Positions 36,030 to 46,373 of a DNA stretch of 64,000 bases are shown here, in pieces (position 1 is the first letter of the stretch; the number at the start of each line of letters is the position of its first letter). The DNA comes from Streptomyces sp. P3 (GTDB lineage Bacteria > Actinomycetota > Actinomycetes > Streptomycetales > Streptomycetaceae), in NCBI GenBank assembly GCA_016893485.2, contig JAFEKX020000001.1, positions 7,333,501 through 7,397,500 on the forward strand, written 5' to 3'. Made by a program: the position numbers and the translations under genes. The notes below the pieces were generated by a model, which saw only the letters and a list, made by a program, of their open reading frames with translations, did not search any database and had not been told where the DNA came from.

Positions 36030-39000
36030 TCAGCCCAGCAGTTCCACCTCCGCCAGCGTCGAGGAACCGTTCAGCACCAGTCGGTAATGCGCGTACGCGC
36101 CAGGCGACTTGACCGAGAAGACGCGCGTCTGGCGGTCCCAGGTGAAGGACTCGCCGGAGCGCTTGTCGAGCGTCTTCCACGAGGTGCCGTCGGCCGAGCC
36201 CTGGAGGGTCCAGCCGGTCGGCGCCAGGGTGTGGTCCTTGGACGACGTGAGCGTGTACTGGACGCCCTTGGTGGCCTTGGCGACCGGCAGGTCCACCGAG
36301 GTCACCGTCGCCTCCGTGGCCGACGTGTTGTCGAACAGGGCGCCGTCACCCTTGAGTTGGTCGCCGCGGGGCGTGGGCACCTTGTCGTCCTTGGTGATGG
36401 ACACCGGCGCCGCGTTCTTGCCGCTGCCCCACGACGAGGGCTTCGAGCCCATGGAGAAGTCCAGCACTCCGCCCTTCTCCAGCAGCGAGTGGGGAGTGAC
36501 GTCTTCGTCCACGTCTGCCCGTTGACCTTCAGACCCTGCACGTAGATGTTCTTCGTGCTGTTCTTCGGCGCCTTGACGACCAGGTCGTGGCCGTTCTCCA
36601 GGTGGACGGTCGCCTTGGTGAACAGCGGGAGCCGATGGCGTATTCGCCGCTGCCCATCACCAGCGGGTAGAAGCCGAGCGCGGAGAAGAGGTACCAGGCC
36701 GACTGCTCGCCGTTGTCCTCGTCGCCGTGGTAGCCCTGCCCGATCTCGCTGCCGGTGTAGAGGCGCGACAGCACCTCGCGCACGTCCTTCTGCGCCTTCC
36801 AGGGCTCGCCGGCCGCGTCGTACATGTACGTGACGTGGTGGGCGACCTGGTTGGAGTGCCCGTACTGGCCCATGCGGACGTCCCGCGCCTCCGTCATCTC
36901 GTGGATGACGCCGCCGTAGGAACCGGCGTTGGTGGGCGAGGCGGTCTCGGGGTGGAGAAGTACTGGTCGAGCTTGTCCCCGAGGGCCTTCTTGCCGCCGT
37001 AGAGGTTGGCGAGGCCGCGGCTGTCCTGCGGGGCGGTGAATGCGTAGCCCCAGCCGTCTGTCTCCGTGTAGTCGTAGCCCCAGATCTTCGGGTCGTAACT
37101 CGCCGAGTCCACCCGCCAGTTGCCCTGGTCGTCCTTGCCCTGGAAGAACCCGGCCCGCTTGTCGAACAGGTTCACGTAGTCCTGGGCGCGGTTGAGGAAG
37201 TACGCGGACTCCTCCTTGTAGTGCTTCTCTGCCGGTCTTCTTGTAGAGGGCCTGGCCCATCTGCGCGATGCCGTAGTCGTTGACATAGCCCTCCATCGCC
37301 CAGGAGAAGCCCTCGCCGGTGTCGGTGCTGGTGTAGCCGAGGAAGGGCGAGGTGGCCATGCCCTTGCGGCCGACGCCGGAGGCGGGCGGGACCACGGTCG
37401 CGTTCTTCACGGCCGCGTCGTAGGCCGACTTGGCGTCGAACTTCACGCCCTTGACGTACGCGTCCGCGAACGCGACGTCCGATGAGGTGCCCGTCATCAG
37501 GTCCGCGTAGCCGGGCGAGGACCAGCGCGAGGTCCAGCCGCCGTCCTTGTACTGCTGCACGAACCCGTCGACCATCTCACCCGCCTGACTGGGCGTCAGG
37601 AACGAGTAGGCGGGCCAGGTCGTCCGATACGTGTCCCAGAAGCCGTTGTTGACGTACACCTTCCCGTCGACGATCTTCGCGCCGGTGCGGGTCGGGGTGT
37701 CCTGGCTCGTCATCGGGGAGAACGGCGAGGCGTACTGGTACTTCGAACCGACCTTCTCGAAGCCGGAGTTGGGGTACAGGTACAGCCGGTACATGCTGGA
37801 GTACAGCGTCGTCAGCTGGTCCGGTGTCGCGCCCTCCACCTCGACCTTGCCGAGCAGCTTGTCCCACACCTTCTGGGCCTGCTTCTTGACCGTGTCGAAG
37901 GACGTGCCGTCCGGGATCTCCTGGCGCAGGTTGTCCTTCGCCTGGTCGACGCTGATCAGCGAGGTGGCCAGACGCAGGGTGACCGTGTGGTCGGCGCCCG
38001 GCTTGAACTTCAGGTAGCCCTTGACCCCGCTGGAGGAGCCGTCCGTCACCGGCGCGTCGAACGTGCCGTAGACGAAGAGCCGCGTAGCACCCGTGGACAG
38101 ACCGGACTTGACGTCCGAGTAGCCGGTGACGGTGCCGTTCTCCTTGTCGAGGGTCAGGCCCGCCTGCTCGGTGACGTTGTCGAAGACCACGCTCGCGTCG
38201 TCGCCGGGGTAGGTGAAGCGCAGCGAGGCCGCGTGGTCGGTCGGGGCCATCTCGGCCTTCAGACCGTTCTCGAACGTGACGCCGTAGTAGTACGGACGGG
38301 CCGTCTCGTTCTCGTGCCTGAACGCCAACTCCCGTGCGTTCGGGGCGGTGCTGGGGTCCCGGAGGCCGCCGACGGCATCACCTGGAAGGTCTGCCGGTCG
38401 CCCATCCAGGGGCTCGGCTCATGGCTCGCGCTGAACGCCTGGATCGTCGGCAGGTTGTCGTCGTTGTTGGCGCGCGCGTAGTCGTAGAGCCAGCTGAGCG
38501 ACCCCGAATTCGTCACCGGCGTCCAGAAGTTGAAGCCGTGCGGCAGCGCCGTGGCGGGGAAGTTGTTGCCGCGCGAGAAGCTGCCGCTGGAGTTGGTGCC
38601 CCGGGTGGTCAGCGCGTAGTCGGCCAGATGCGCCTTCGGCTGCTCCGGCGCCACCGACTTCAGGCTCACGTCGTCCAGCCAGCCGCGGAACTTCGCCGGG
38701 CCGCTGGGGAGTCGTAGTCCAGCAGGACGCGGTCGACGGTCTTGCCGGCCGCGACCGAACCTATCCGCGAGACCACGTTGTTCCACTGGTTGACGTAGAG
38801 GATCTTCGCCGCGCCCTGCCCCTGCGGAGTCAGCGCGAAGCCGTGCGAGTCCGTCGCGCCGAGGTCGCTGAGATAGGTGCCGTCCGTGAAGGCGAGGTCG
38901 ACGGAGACGTTCGTGGCGTCGTAGTCGAGATCACCGTCGGACATCTGCGGGAAGAGCCGGTAGGAGAGCGCGGTGTCCCGGCCGACCGGCACGTTCACGT

Positions 39001-39818
39001 CGAAGACCTTGTTGTACGAGTACGCCCGCCCCGTCGCCGTGTGGCGGCCCGCGTACCGCAGCGCCCGCTTCCCGGTGAAGCCCGCGCCCGCCTTGGCGGT
39101 GGGGAGCCGCTGGGGCCCCGGTCGACCAGCGAGAGCATGTCCTCGGGGATCGGGGCGGTGGTGCCGCCCGTCGAGAACTGGACGTCGGCGAGCTGGAGTA
39201 TGCCGCTCGCGCCGTTGTTCTTCGTGATGTCGAGCCGGAAGTGCTGGTACTCGGCCGGCTCGGCGAGGTCGTACGACTTCGTCTGGAACCGGTCGGCGAA
39301 GCTCTCGCCCGAGCGGGTGTCCAGGGTCTTCCAGTCCTTGCCGTCCGTCGAGCCCGACAGCGTCCAGTCCCGCGGATCGCGTTCGGCGAAGTCGTTCGCC
39401 GAAGTCAGGGCATAGGTCACGATCTTGGCCGGTTTGTCGAGGTCGAACTCGACCCAGCCGGTGGACTCGAAGGTCAGCCACTTGGTGCCGGACTCGCCGT
39501 CGACGAGGTTCTCCTTCACCTCGCCGCCGCCCGTGTTCTCGGAGCTGGCCCGGACGTCGGTGACATGGTCGGTCACATTGCCCGGGATGCCGGTGCTGTA
39601 GCCGCCGTCGACCCCCGAGGCCCGCTTGGAGCCGTCGGGCGCGGTGTCGACCGTGTTCAGCCAGTCCGGCGCCGGATCTCCGGTCTCGAACGAGGAGGCG
39701 AACTCCCCGCCGGCTGCGGGGGCCTTCACGGGAACGGCGACCGCCACCCCTGAGAACCCACGAGCAAAGCCAGTGCGGCGGTCGATACGACCGCCGGACC
39801 CCACCATCTGTGATGCAT
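36030..39818 (-). CDS. Secreted GH92 alpha-mannosidase flanked by two discoidin (CBM32-like) domains
   Basis: About 1,260 residues. Start at 39818 gives MHHRWWGPAVVSTAALALLV, a good signal peptide, behind GGGAGG; a frame change right after it (near 39750) joins the main frame. An N-terminal F5/8-type domain (VEFDLDKPAKIVTYALTSAN, RDWTLSGSTDGKDW) is followed by a beta domain, then GH92 (NFWTPVTNSGSLSWLYDYAR, GFWDTYRTTWPAYSFL, EGFSWAMEGYVNDYGIAQMG, EDNGEQSAWYLFSALGFYPL) and a second F5/8-type domain (GVQYTLTSSKDHTLAPTGW, ALFDNTSATEATV). Breaks near 39105, 38705, 38355, 37230, 36955, 36630 and 36500. Shares the palindrome GACAACGTTGTC with GH92 gene 1. Alpha-mannan or N-glycan trimming outside the cell is the likely role. 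Confidence 0.85.
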
Positions 39819-39843
39819 ACGAGGGCATCCTCCCTGCACGCTG

Positions 39844-39855
39844 GACAACGTTGTC
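39844..39855. promoter_or_regulatory. Operator-like palindrome GACAACGTTGTC upstream of GH92 gene 2
   Basis: Identical to 32063-32074. It lies 26-37 bp before the start codon of the minus-strand GH92 gene, overlapping its likely promoter or leader. Confidence 0.6.
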
Positions 39856-40045
39856 AGCTTCGATGCGCAAGGAACAGTAGGGAGTCAAGTGCCCTGGTGT
39901 GTCAAGGGTGTTGAGTGAGGCATTCGAGGGCAATAACGAGGATTTCTCCGCCATCGAACACGCAGGGCGTTCATATTTCCGCGAGGTCTCACTTCGGAAA
40001 AGACCGACAACCCACCCTGCATTCGATCTTGCTCTGTCGGCCGGA

Positions 40046-40061
40046 AGTGGACTATACCTGT
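40046..40061. promoter_or_regulatory. DasR-like site (dre) upstream of ngcE
   Basis: AGTGGACTATACCTGT matches 12 of 16 positions of the DasR consensus AGTGGTCTAGACCACT as I remember it, 127 bp before ngcE. DasR is the GntR-family GlcNAc-responsive repressor. The remaining DNA from 39856 to 40187 shows no gene; 39900-40060 is unusually AT-rich, as expected for a promoter region. Confidence 0.4.
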
Positions 40062-40187
40062 CGCGTTCGACACCGCTCTCGCAGCAGCATGCACGAAGTA
40101 CTCCTGCACGACCAAGCTCGACCTGACCGCGGTGCCGGGGAGGATCCGGTTCACCGCCTGAGTCCTGGAGAAGGCGAGGACTTGAGC

Positions 40188-41638
40188 ATGGGATCCACTT
40201 CCGCCGAGAACAACGGTTCCAAAGGCGTCGGCCGCCGTGACCTGATCAAGAGGTCGGCCGCACTGGGTCTGATCTCCGTACCCACGATGAGTTTCCTTTC
40301 GGCCTGTGCGAGCAGCGACAGCGGCTCGGACAAGAAGGCCACGGCGGGCACGAAGACCGCCAAGAACCCCTCGCGGTGAACGCCACCGCACCGATGGAGT
40401 TCGTGCTCTTCGACGGCGGCTTCGGAAAGGAGTACGCCGAGGACGCCGTCAAGATCTACCAGAAGGCCTTCCCCAAGGCGAAGGTCAAGTTCTCCGCCAC
40501 GCAGAAGATCCAGTCGACGCTGCAGCCCCGCTTCAACCAGGGCACCCCGCCGGACCTGATCGACAACTCCGGTGCCGAGCAGATGGACATGGGCGTCCTG
40601 GCGAGCAAGAAGCAGCTCACCGACCTCACCCCGCTGCTGGACGCGCCCTCTTATGACGACCCGTCGAAGAAGGTCCGCGACACCCTGCGGCCCGGCATCG
40701 TCGAGATGGGCCAGCTCGACGGCGACCCGGTCTGGATCATGTACTACGCCTACACGGTGTACGGCGTCTGGTACTCGCAGAAGGCCCTGGACTCGCTCGA
40801 CGAGAAGTACCCCGAGACCTGGGACCAGATGCTGGCGGTCTGCGAGAAGGCCAAGAAGAAGGGCATGGCGGGCTGGACGTACGCGGGCAAGTACCCGTAC
40901 TACCTGCCCTTCTCGCTCTACCCGATGATCGGCAAGGTCGGTGGCCGCGAGGTCCTCGACGCGATCGACAACCTGGAGCCGAACGCCTGGAAGCACCCGG
41001 CCGTCAAGGCCTGTTTCGAGGCGTACTACGAGCTCTTCAAGAAGGGCTACATCCTCAAGGGCACCCCTGGCATCGACCACATCCAGTCGCAGACCGCGTG
41101 GGCCCAGGGCAAGGCGCTGTTCATCCCGAACGGCTCCTGGGTGGAGAACGAGTCGGCCAACGTCATCCCCAAGGACTTCAACCTCGCGGTCTCCGCGCCG
41201 ACCGGCATCGACAGCTCCGACAAGCTGCCCTTCGGCACCATCTGGGCGTCCGGCGGTGAACCCTTCATCGTCCCGGCCAAGGGGGCGAACACGGCGGGCG
41301 GCATGGAGCAGTTGCGCATCATGCTCAGCGAGGCCTCCTCGAAGAACTTCACCAGCAAGGTGAAGTCGCTGACCGCGTACAACGGCGGCACCACCGGGAT
41401 CACCCTCACGCCGGGCCTCACGTCCGGTGTGGCGGCGCTGAAGCTGGCCGGTGCCAACGTGTTGAACCCGCGCCTCCAGGACTGGTACGTGCAGTTGCAG
41501 AAGGAGCAGATCGGCGTGGCGGGTCTCGGCGAGATGATGGCCGGCCGGGCCACCCCGGCGGAGACCATCAAGAAGATCCAGGGCTACGCCGACGCGACCG
41601 CCAAGGACACGTCGATCAAGCACTACAAGCACCAGTGA
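40188..41638 (+). CDS. ngcE: Sugar-binding lipoprotein of the NgcEFG ABC importer
   Basis: About 483 residues. Twin-arginine motif (GRRDLIKRSA, residues 15-24) and lipobox LSAC with lipidated Cys40, so it is a Tat-exported lipoprotein. It is a cluster-B type extracellular solute-binding protein (FVLFDGGFGKEYAEDAVKIY, TPPDLIDNSGAEQMD). Start at 40188 behind GAGGA. One C is missing near 40368 (Asn-Pro-Leu needs AACCCCCTC). NgcEFG takes up GlcNAc and chitooligosaccharides; the S. coelicolor homologue is reported to prefer N,N'-diacetylchitobiose with modest affinity. First gene of ngcEFG; no ATPase gene is present, so the shared ATPase MsiK is presumed. Confidence 0.9.
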
Positions 41639-41687
41639 GGATCCGTCACCAGCGGCGGCGCCCGCCCAGAGAACGGGGTCGGTAGCA

Positions 41688-42614
41688 ATGCAGCACGGCA
41701 AGTACCGGTTCATCGTGGGGTTCCTGATCGTTCCCCTGGGGCTGTACGCGCTTTTCGTCGTATGGCCGTTCATCCAGTCCATCTACTATTCGTTCACGGA
41801 CTGGACCGGACTGAGCCCGGAATTCAAGATGGTCGGTTTCGACAACTACAAGAGAATGTTCCACGACGAGATCTTCTGGAAATCGTTGCAGCACAGTCTC
41901 TTGTTCGCGTTGGTCCTGCCGCTGGTGACGATCAGTCTGGCGCTGTTCTTCGCGTTCATGATCAACGTGGGGGGACGGCGCCGGGCGGGCGGCCCGGTCA
42001 TCTCGGGTGTCCGCGGTTCCTCGTTCTACAAGATCGTCTATTTCTTCCCGCAGGTCCTGTCGATCGCGATCGTCGCCCTGTTGTTCGCCTTCGCGTACAA
42101 CCCGGACAGCGGCGCGATCAACTCCCTGCTGCGCGGTATCGGGCTCGGCAGCGTCCAGCCGCTCTGGCTCGGTGATCCGAGCCTCGCGCTGTGGTGCGTG
42201 ATGGCGGTCCTCGTCTGGTCCTCGGTCGGCTTCTTCGTGGTGCTCTTCTCCGCGGGCATGGCGTCCATTCCGGCGGAGTTGTACGAGGCGGCGCTGCTCG
42301 ACGGCGCCAACCGGACGACCACGTTCTTCCGCCTCACCCTGCCGCTGCTGTGGGACACGGTGATGTCCGGCTGGGTGTACATGGGCATCCTCGCGCTGGG
42401 CGCCGAGTCGTTCGCGGTCGTACAGATCATGACGACAGGACCCGGCGGCCCCGACTACTCGACCACCGTCCTGGTCCTGTACGTGTACCAGAAGGCCTTC
42501 CGGGACGGACAGGCCGCCTACGCGACCACCATCGGCGTCGCCCTGCTCGTCGTCACCCTGGCCTTCGCGGCCATAGTGATGCGGCTGGGCCGTCGTGAGC
42601 GGCTGGAGTTCTGA
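41688..42614 (+). CDS. ngcF: ABC importer permease NgcF
   Basis: 308 residues, intact, six membrane segments beginning FIVGFLIVPLGLYALFVVWP. The EAA loop that docks the ATPase is EAALLDGANRTTTFFRLTLP. MalF-type permease. It lies 49 bp behind ngcE and 4 bp before ngcG, so the three form an operon. Confidence 0.92.
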   Translation: MQHGKYRFIVGFLIVPLGLYALFVVWPFIQSIYYSFTDWTGLSPEFKMVGFDNYKRMFHDEIFWKSLQHSLLFALVLPLVTISLALFFAFMINVGGRRRAGGPVISGVRGSSFYKIVYFFPQVLSIAIVALLFAFAYNPDSGAINSLLRGIGLGSVQPLWLGDPSLALWCVMAVLVWSSVGFFVVLFSAGMASIPAELYEAALLDGANRTTTFFRLTLPLLWDTVMSGWVYMGILALGAESFAVVQIMTTGPGGPDYSTTVLVLYVYQKAFRDGQAAYATTIGVALLVVTLAFAAIVMRLGRRERLEF

Positions 42615-42618
42615 GCAG

Positions 42619-43545
42619 ATGAAGACGACAGAGACCCCCGCCCCCGTGCCGGCCGAGTCCGGTGTCCCCGTCACCAGGACCGGCGCACCGGACGGAAATC
42701 CAGCGAAGAAGCAGAAGAAAGAGGGCTCCGTCCTCAATGTCTTCTCGCACGGCATGCTCATCCTGTGGGCGTTCATGGTCGTCCTGCCGCTCGCGTGGGC
42801 GGTGATGACGTCCTTCAAGAGCGACAGCGCGATCTTCAGCTCGCCCTGGGCGCTGCCGGACAAGCTGCACTTCGACAACTGGGCGCGGGCCTGGACCGAC
42901 GCCAACATGAGCGACTACTTCTTCAACACCATTCTGGTGGTGGCGGGTTCACTCATCGGCACGCTGGTGCTCGGTTCGATGGCCGCGTACGTGCTCGCCC
43001 GGTTCGACTTCCCGGGCAACCGGTTCATCTACTTCCTGTTCATCGGCGGCATGAGCTTCCCGATCATGCTCGCCCTCGTCCCGCTGTTCTACGTCGTCAA
43101 CAACATGGGGCTGCTGAACACGATCCACGGTCTGATCCTGGTCTACATCGCGTACTCGCTGCCGTTCACGGTCTTCTTCCTGACCGCGTTCTTCCGCACC
43201 CTGCCCACCTCGGTGGCGGAGGCCGCGTTCGTGGACGGGGCCTCGCACACCCGGACGTTCTTCCAGATCATGCTGCCGATGGCCAAGCCGGGCCTGATCA
43301 GCGTGGGCATCTTCAACTTCCTGGGCCAGTGGAACCAGTACATGCTGCCCACGGTCCTGAACACCGACCCGGACAAACGGGTCCTCACCCAGGGGCTGGT
43401 GCAGCTCGCCGCCAGCCAGGGCTACAAGGGCGACTGGTCCGGGCTCTTCGCCGGTCTGGTGATGGCCATGCTGCCGGTCCTTGGTGCATACATCGTCTTC
43501 CAGCGTCAGGTGGTCCAGGGCCTGACCGCGGGGGCGCTCAAGTAG
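42619..43545 (+). CDS. ngcG: ABC importer permease NgcG
   Basis: 308 residues, intact. A 45-residue Pro/Lys-rich cytoplasmic N-terminus precedes six membrane segments; EAA loop EAAFVDGASHTRTFFQIMLP. MalG-type permease. The start at 42619 lies 4 bp behind the ngcF stop, with GGAG inside the end of ngcF as ribosome site. Confidence 0.92.
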   Translation: MKTTETPAPVPAESGVPVTRTGAPDGNPAKKQKKEGSVLNVFSHGMLILWAFMVVLPLAWAVMTSFKSDSAIFSSPWALPDKLHFDNWARAWTDANMSDYFFNTILVVAGSLIGTLVLGSMAAYVLARFDFPGNRFIYFLFIGGMSFPIMLALVPLFYVVNNMGLLNTIHGLILVYIAYSLPFTVFFLTAFFRTLPTSVAEAAFVDGASHTRTFFQIMLPMAKPGLISVGIFNFLGQWNQYMLPTVLNTDPDKRVLTQGLVQLAASQGYKGDWSGLFAGLVMAMLPVLGAYIVFQRQVVQGLTAGALK

Positions 43546-43561
43546 CGGCCCGCGCAGGCCT

Positions 43562-43599
43562 CGTGCAAGCCGCTCCCGGCTCCTGGAGCGGCTTGCACG
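43562..43599. terminator. Strong hairpin after ngcEFG
   Basis: GTGCAAGCCGCTCC pairs perfectly with GGAGCGGCTTGCAC (15 bp with the flanking C-G pair), loop 8 nt, 17 bp behind the ngcG stop. Confidence 0.85.
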
Positions 43600-43727
43600 C
43601 ATGCGTGCAACTACCCGGATGCGGTTCAACCTCTTGACGGGAGGCAGCCCGAACGGCTCAGCTTAGAGTTCACTAGTTGGACATAGACGGGGCCTCATCG
43701 ATGCGGTCCCGCGCGCAGGAGGTCGTC

Positions 43728-44926
43728 GTGGAGACTCCGGGGTCGCAGTCGTCACTGCACCGAGCCAATCTCGAGCGGGTGGTGCGAGCGGTGCGGCTGG
43801 CCGGGTCGCTGACGCAGGCGGAGATCGCGAGGACGACGGGTCTGTCCGCGGCGACGGTCTCCAACATCGTGCGCGAGCTCAAGGACGGCGGAACGGTCGA
43901 GGTCACCCCCACCTCGGCGGGCGGCCGCCGGGCCCGCAGCGTCTCGCTGAGCGGTGACGCCGGCATCGTCATCGGCGTCGACTTCGGGCACACGCATTTG
44001 CGCGTCGCGGTCGGGAATCTCGCCCACCAGGTGTTGGCCGAGGAGTCCGAGCCCGTCGATGTGGACGCCTCCTCCACGCAGGGGTTCGACCGGGCGGAAG
44101 AGCTGGTCAACCGGCTGATCGCGGCCACCGGGTGGACCGTTCCAAGATCGCCGGGGTGGGCCTCGGCGTGCCCGGACCCATCGACGTCGAGTCGGGCACC
44201 CTGGGCTCCACCGCGATCCTCCCGGGCTGGACCGGCACCAGACCCGCGGAGGAGCTGGGCAGCCGTTTGGGCGTACCGGTGCACGTGGACAACGACGCGA
44301 ACCTCGGCGCCCTCGGTGAGCTGGTCTGGGGCAGTGGACGGGGCGTCAGGGACCTGGCGTACATCAAGGTGGCCAGCGGGGTCGGCGCGGGGCTGGTCAT
44401 CAACGGCAAGATCTACCGGGGCCCGGGTGGCACAGCGGGAGAAATCGGGCATATTACTCTTGATGAGTCCGGCCCTGTCTGCCGCTGCGGAAACCGGGGC
44501 TGCCTGGAGACCTTCACGGCCGCGCGCTATGTGCTGCCGCTCCTCCAGCCCAGCCACGGCACCGACCTGACCATGGAAGGAGTCGTCCGGCTGGCACGGG
44601 ACGGAGACCCGGGCTGCCGTCGGGTGATCGCCGACGTCGGCCGACACATCGGCAGTGGAGTCGCCAATCTCTGCAATTTGCTGAACCCGAGCCGAGTGGT
44701 CCTCGGTGGCGATCTCGCCGAGGCCGGTGAGCTGGTGCTCGGGCCGATCAGGGAGTCTGTCGGCCGCTACGCGATCCCCAGTGCGGCACGTCAACTGTCC
44801 GTTCTCCCGGGGGCACTTGGAGGCCGTGCGGAGGTGCTCGGAGCGCTCGCTCTCGCACTGAGCGAGATGGGCGATTCGACCCTTTTGGACGGGTCGCTGA
44901 CCGCGGCCACACCTGTCTTCACTTAG
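43728..44926 (+). CDS. rok7B7: ROK-family transcriptional regulator Rok7B7
   Basis: About 399 residues. N-terminal winged HTH (SLTQAEIARTTGLSAATVSN), then a ROK sugar-kinase-like domain (VIGVDFGHTHLRVAVGN, GVGLGVPGPIDV, HVDNDANLGALGE) with the ROK zinc motif CRCGNRGCLE. GTG start behind AGGAGG. One G is lost near 44127 (Gly-Val-Asp needs GGGGTGGAC). In S. coelicolor this regulator, between ngcEFG and xylFGH, is known to affect xylose uptake, GlcNAc responses, development and antibiotic production. Confidence 0.9.
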
Positions 44927-44955
44927 AGAACGCACGACGCCGTTGCCATCTCGTT

Positions 44956-44967
44956 AAGTATTTACTT
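44956..44967. promoter_or_regulatory. Palindrome AAGTATTTACTT upstream of xylF
   Basis: Perfect 12-bp palindrome in an AT-rich island, 80-91 bp before the xylF start and just before TTGACG, which may be a -35 box. Good candidate for control by the adjacent ROK regulator; inferred. Confidence 0.45.
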
Positions 44968-45046
44968 CTTGACGCCGAACGCGCGGCCGAGTTGACTTCC
45001 AGCCACCTCGGCCGCAACGACGCGGCCTCGTCAGGGAGGTTTCAAA

Positions 45047-46155
45047 GTGAACACGCGTATGCGTCGTGCCGCCGTTGCCGTTATCGCCACCACGATGGCC
45101 GTTTCGATGGCCGCCTGTGGCAAGGCAGGCGACGACAAGAAGTCCGACAGCAGCTCCAGCTCCTCGGGCGGCGGTACGAACGCCTCGATCGGCCTGCTCC
45201 TGCCCGACAGCGTCACCGCTCGGTACGAGAAGTTCGACAAGCCGTACTTCGAGGCGAAGGTCAGGAGCTCTGCTCCGGCTGCACCGTCCAGTACGCCAAC
45301 GCCAACGCCAGCGCGGCCACCCAGGCCCAGCAGGTCAGCACGATGATCACGAAGGGCGTCAAGGTCATCGTGATCAGCGCCCAGGACTCCGCCGCGATCA
45401 AGTCCTCGATCCAGCAGGCCGTCAACAAGGGCATCAAGGTCGTCGCGTACGACCGCCTGGCGCAGGGCCCGGTCTCCGCGTACGTCTCCTTCGACAACGT
45501 CGAGGTCGGCAAGCTCCAGGGCGAGGCGCTCCTCACCTCGCTGGGCTCGAAGGCCACCCCGAAGTCGAAGATCGTCATGATCAACGGTGACGACGCCGAC
45601 CCGAACGCCGCGCAGTTCAAGAAGGGCGCCCACGAGGCCCTCGACGGCAAGGTCGACATCGCCTACGAGCAGTCCGGCCTGTGGAAGGACACCGTCGCCA
45701 ACCAGAAGGTCACGGCGGCCATCACCCAGCTCGGTGCCAAGAACATCGCGGGCGTCTACTCCGCCAACGACGGCATGGCCGGCGGTATCGCCACCGCCCT
45801 CAAGGGCGCGGGCATCAGCGGCATCCCGCTGACGGGCCAGGACGCGGAGCTCGCCGGTATCCAGCGCATCGTCGCCGGTACCCAGTCCAGCACCGTCTAC
45901 AAGGCCTTCAAGCCGGAGGCCGAGGCCGCCGCGACGCTCGCCGTCGACCTGGCGCAGGGCAAGAGCATCTCGTCGCTCGCCACCACGACCCAGACCAGCG
46001 GCTCCGGCAACAAGGTGCCCTCGCAGCTGCTGACCCCGGTGTCGGTCACCAAGGCCAACATCAAGGACACGGTCATCAAGGACGGTCTCTACACCGTCGC
46101 GCAGATCTGCACCGCCGACTTCGCCAAGGCGTGCAAGGCGGCCGGTCTGCAGTAA
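45047..46155 (+). CDS. xylF: D-xylose-binding lipoprotein
   Basis: About 369 residues. Signal peptide with lipobox SMAAC (Cys24), then a Ser-rich tether and a periplasmic-binding-protein type I fold (GLLLPDSVTARYEKFDKPYF, NKGIKVVAYDRL, VYSANDGMAGGIATAL, PLTGQDAELAGIQRIVAGTQ), as in XylF and RbsB. GTG start at 45047 behind GGGAGG. One A is lost near 45263 (Val-Lys-Glu needs GTCAAGGAG). First gene of xylFGH. Confidence 0.92.
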
Positions 46156-46183
46156 TCGCCGCTCAGCGGTGACAGACCCCCTT

Positions 46184-46227
46184 CGGCGCCCGCCCCACCT
46201 CCAAACCCCGCTGCGGGGCGGGCGCCG
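46184..46227. terminator. Intra-operon hairpin between xylF and xylG
   Basis: CGGCGCCCGCCCC pairs perfectly with GGGGCGGGCGCCG (13 bp) around an 18-nt loop, 29 bp behind xylF. Hairpins like this often protect the binding-protein mRNA or partly stop transcription, giving more binding protein than transporter. Confidence 0.7.
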
Positions 46228-46295
46228 ATCGGAACCCGCGCGAACGCAGCCGTTGCCAACCGGCATCGGCCGCGCGCATGTTCATCTTGTAAATC

Positions 46296-46309
46296 TGTGC
46301 CTAGGCACA
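46296..46309. promoter_or_regulatory. Palindrome TGTGCCTAGGCACA upstream of xylG
   Basis: Perfect 14-bp palindrome 65 bp before the xylG start, followed by TTGACA at 46324-46329 (possible -35 box). It suggests xylGH has a second, separately controlled promoter. Confidence 0.45.
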
Positions 46310-46373
46310 ACCCTCCGCGCCTTTTGACAAGCGCGGCATCCCCGCCGGTCAGGCGGCGAAGGAGATGGTTCAC

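Noticed and set aside
36030..39818. Calling the second GH92 gene a pseudogene because of about seven frameshifts
   Set aside because: The density and type of breaks are the same as in essential genes of the window, and every domain is intact between breaks.
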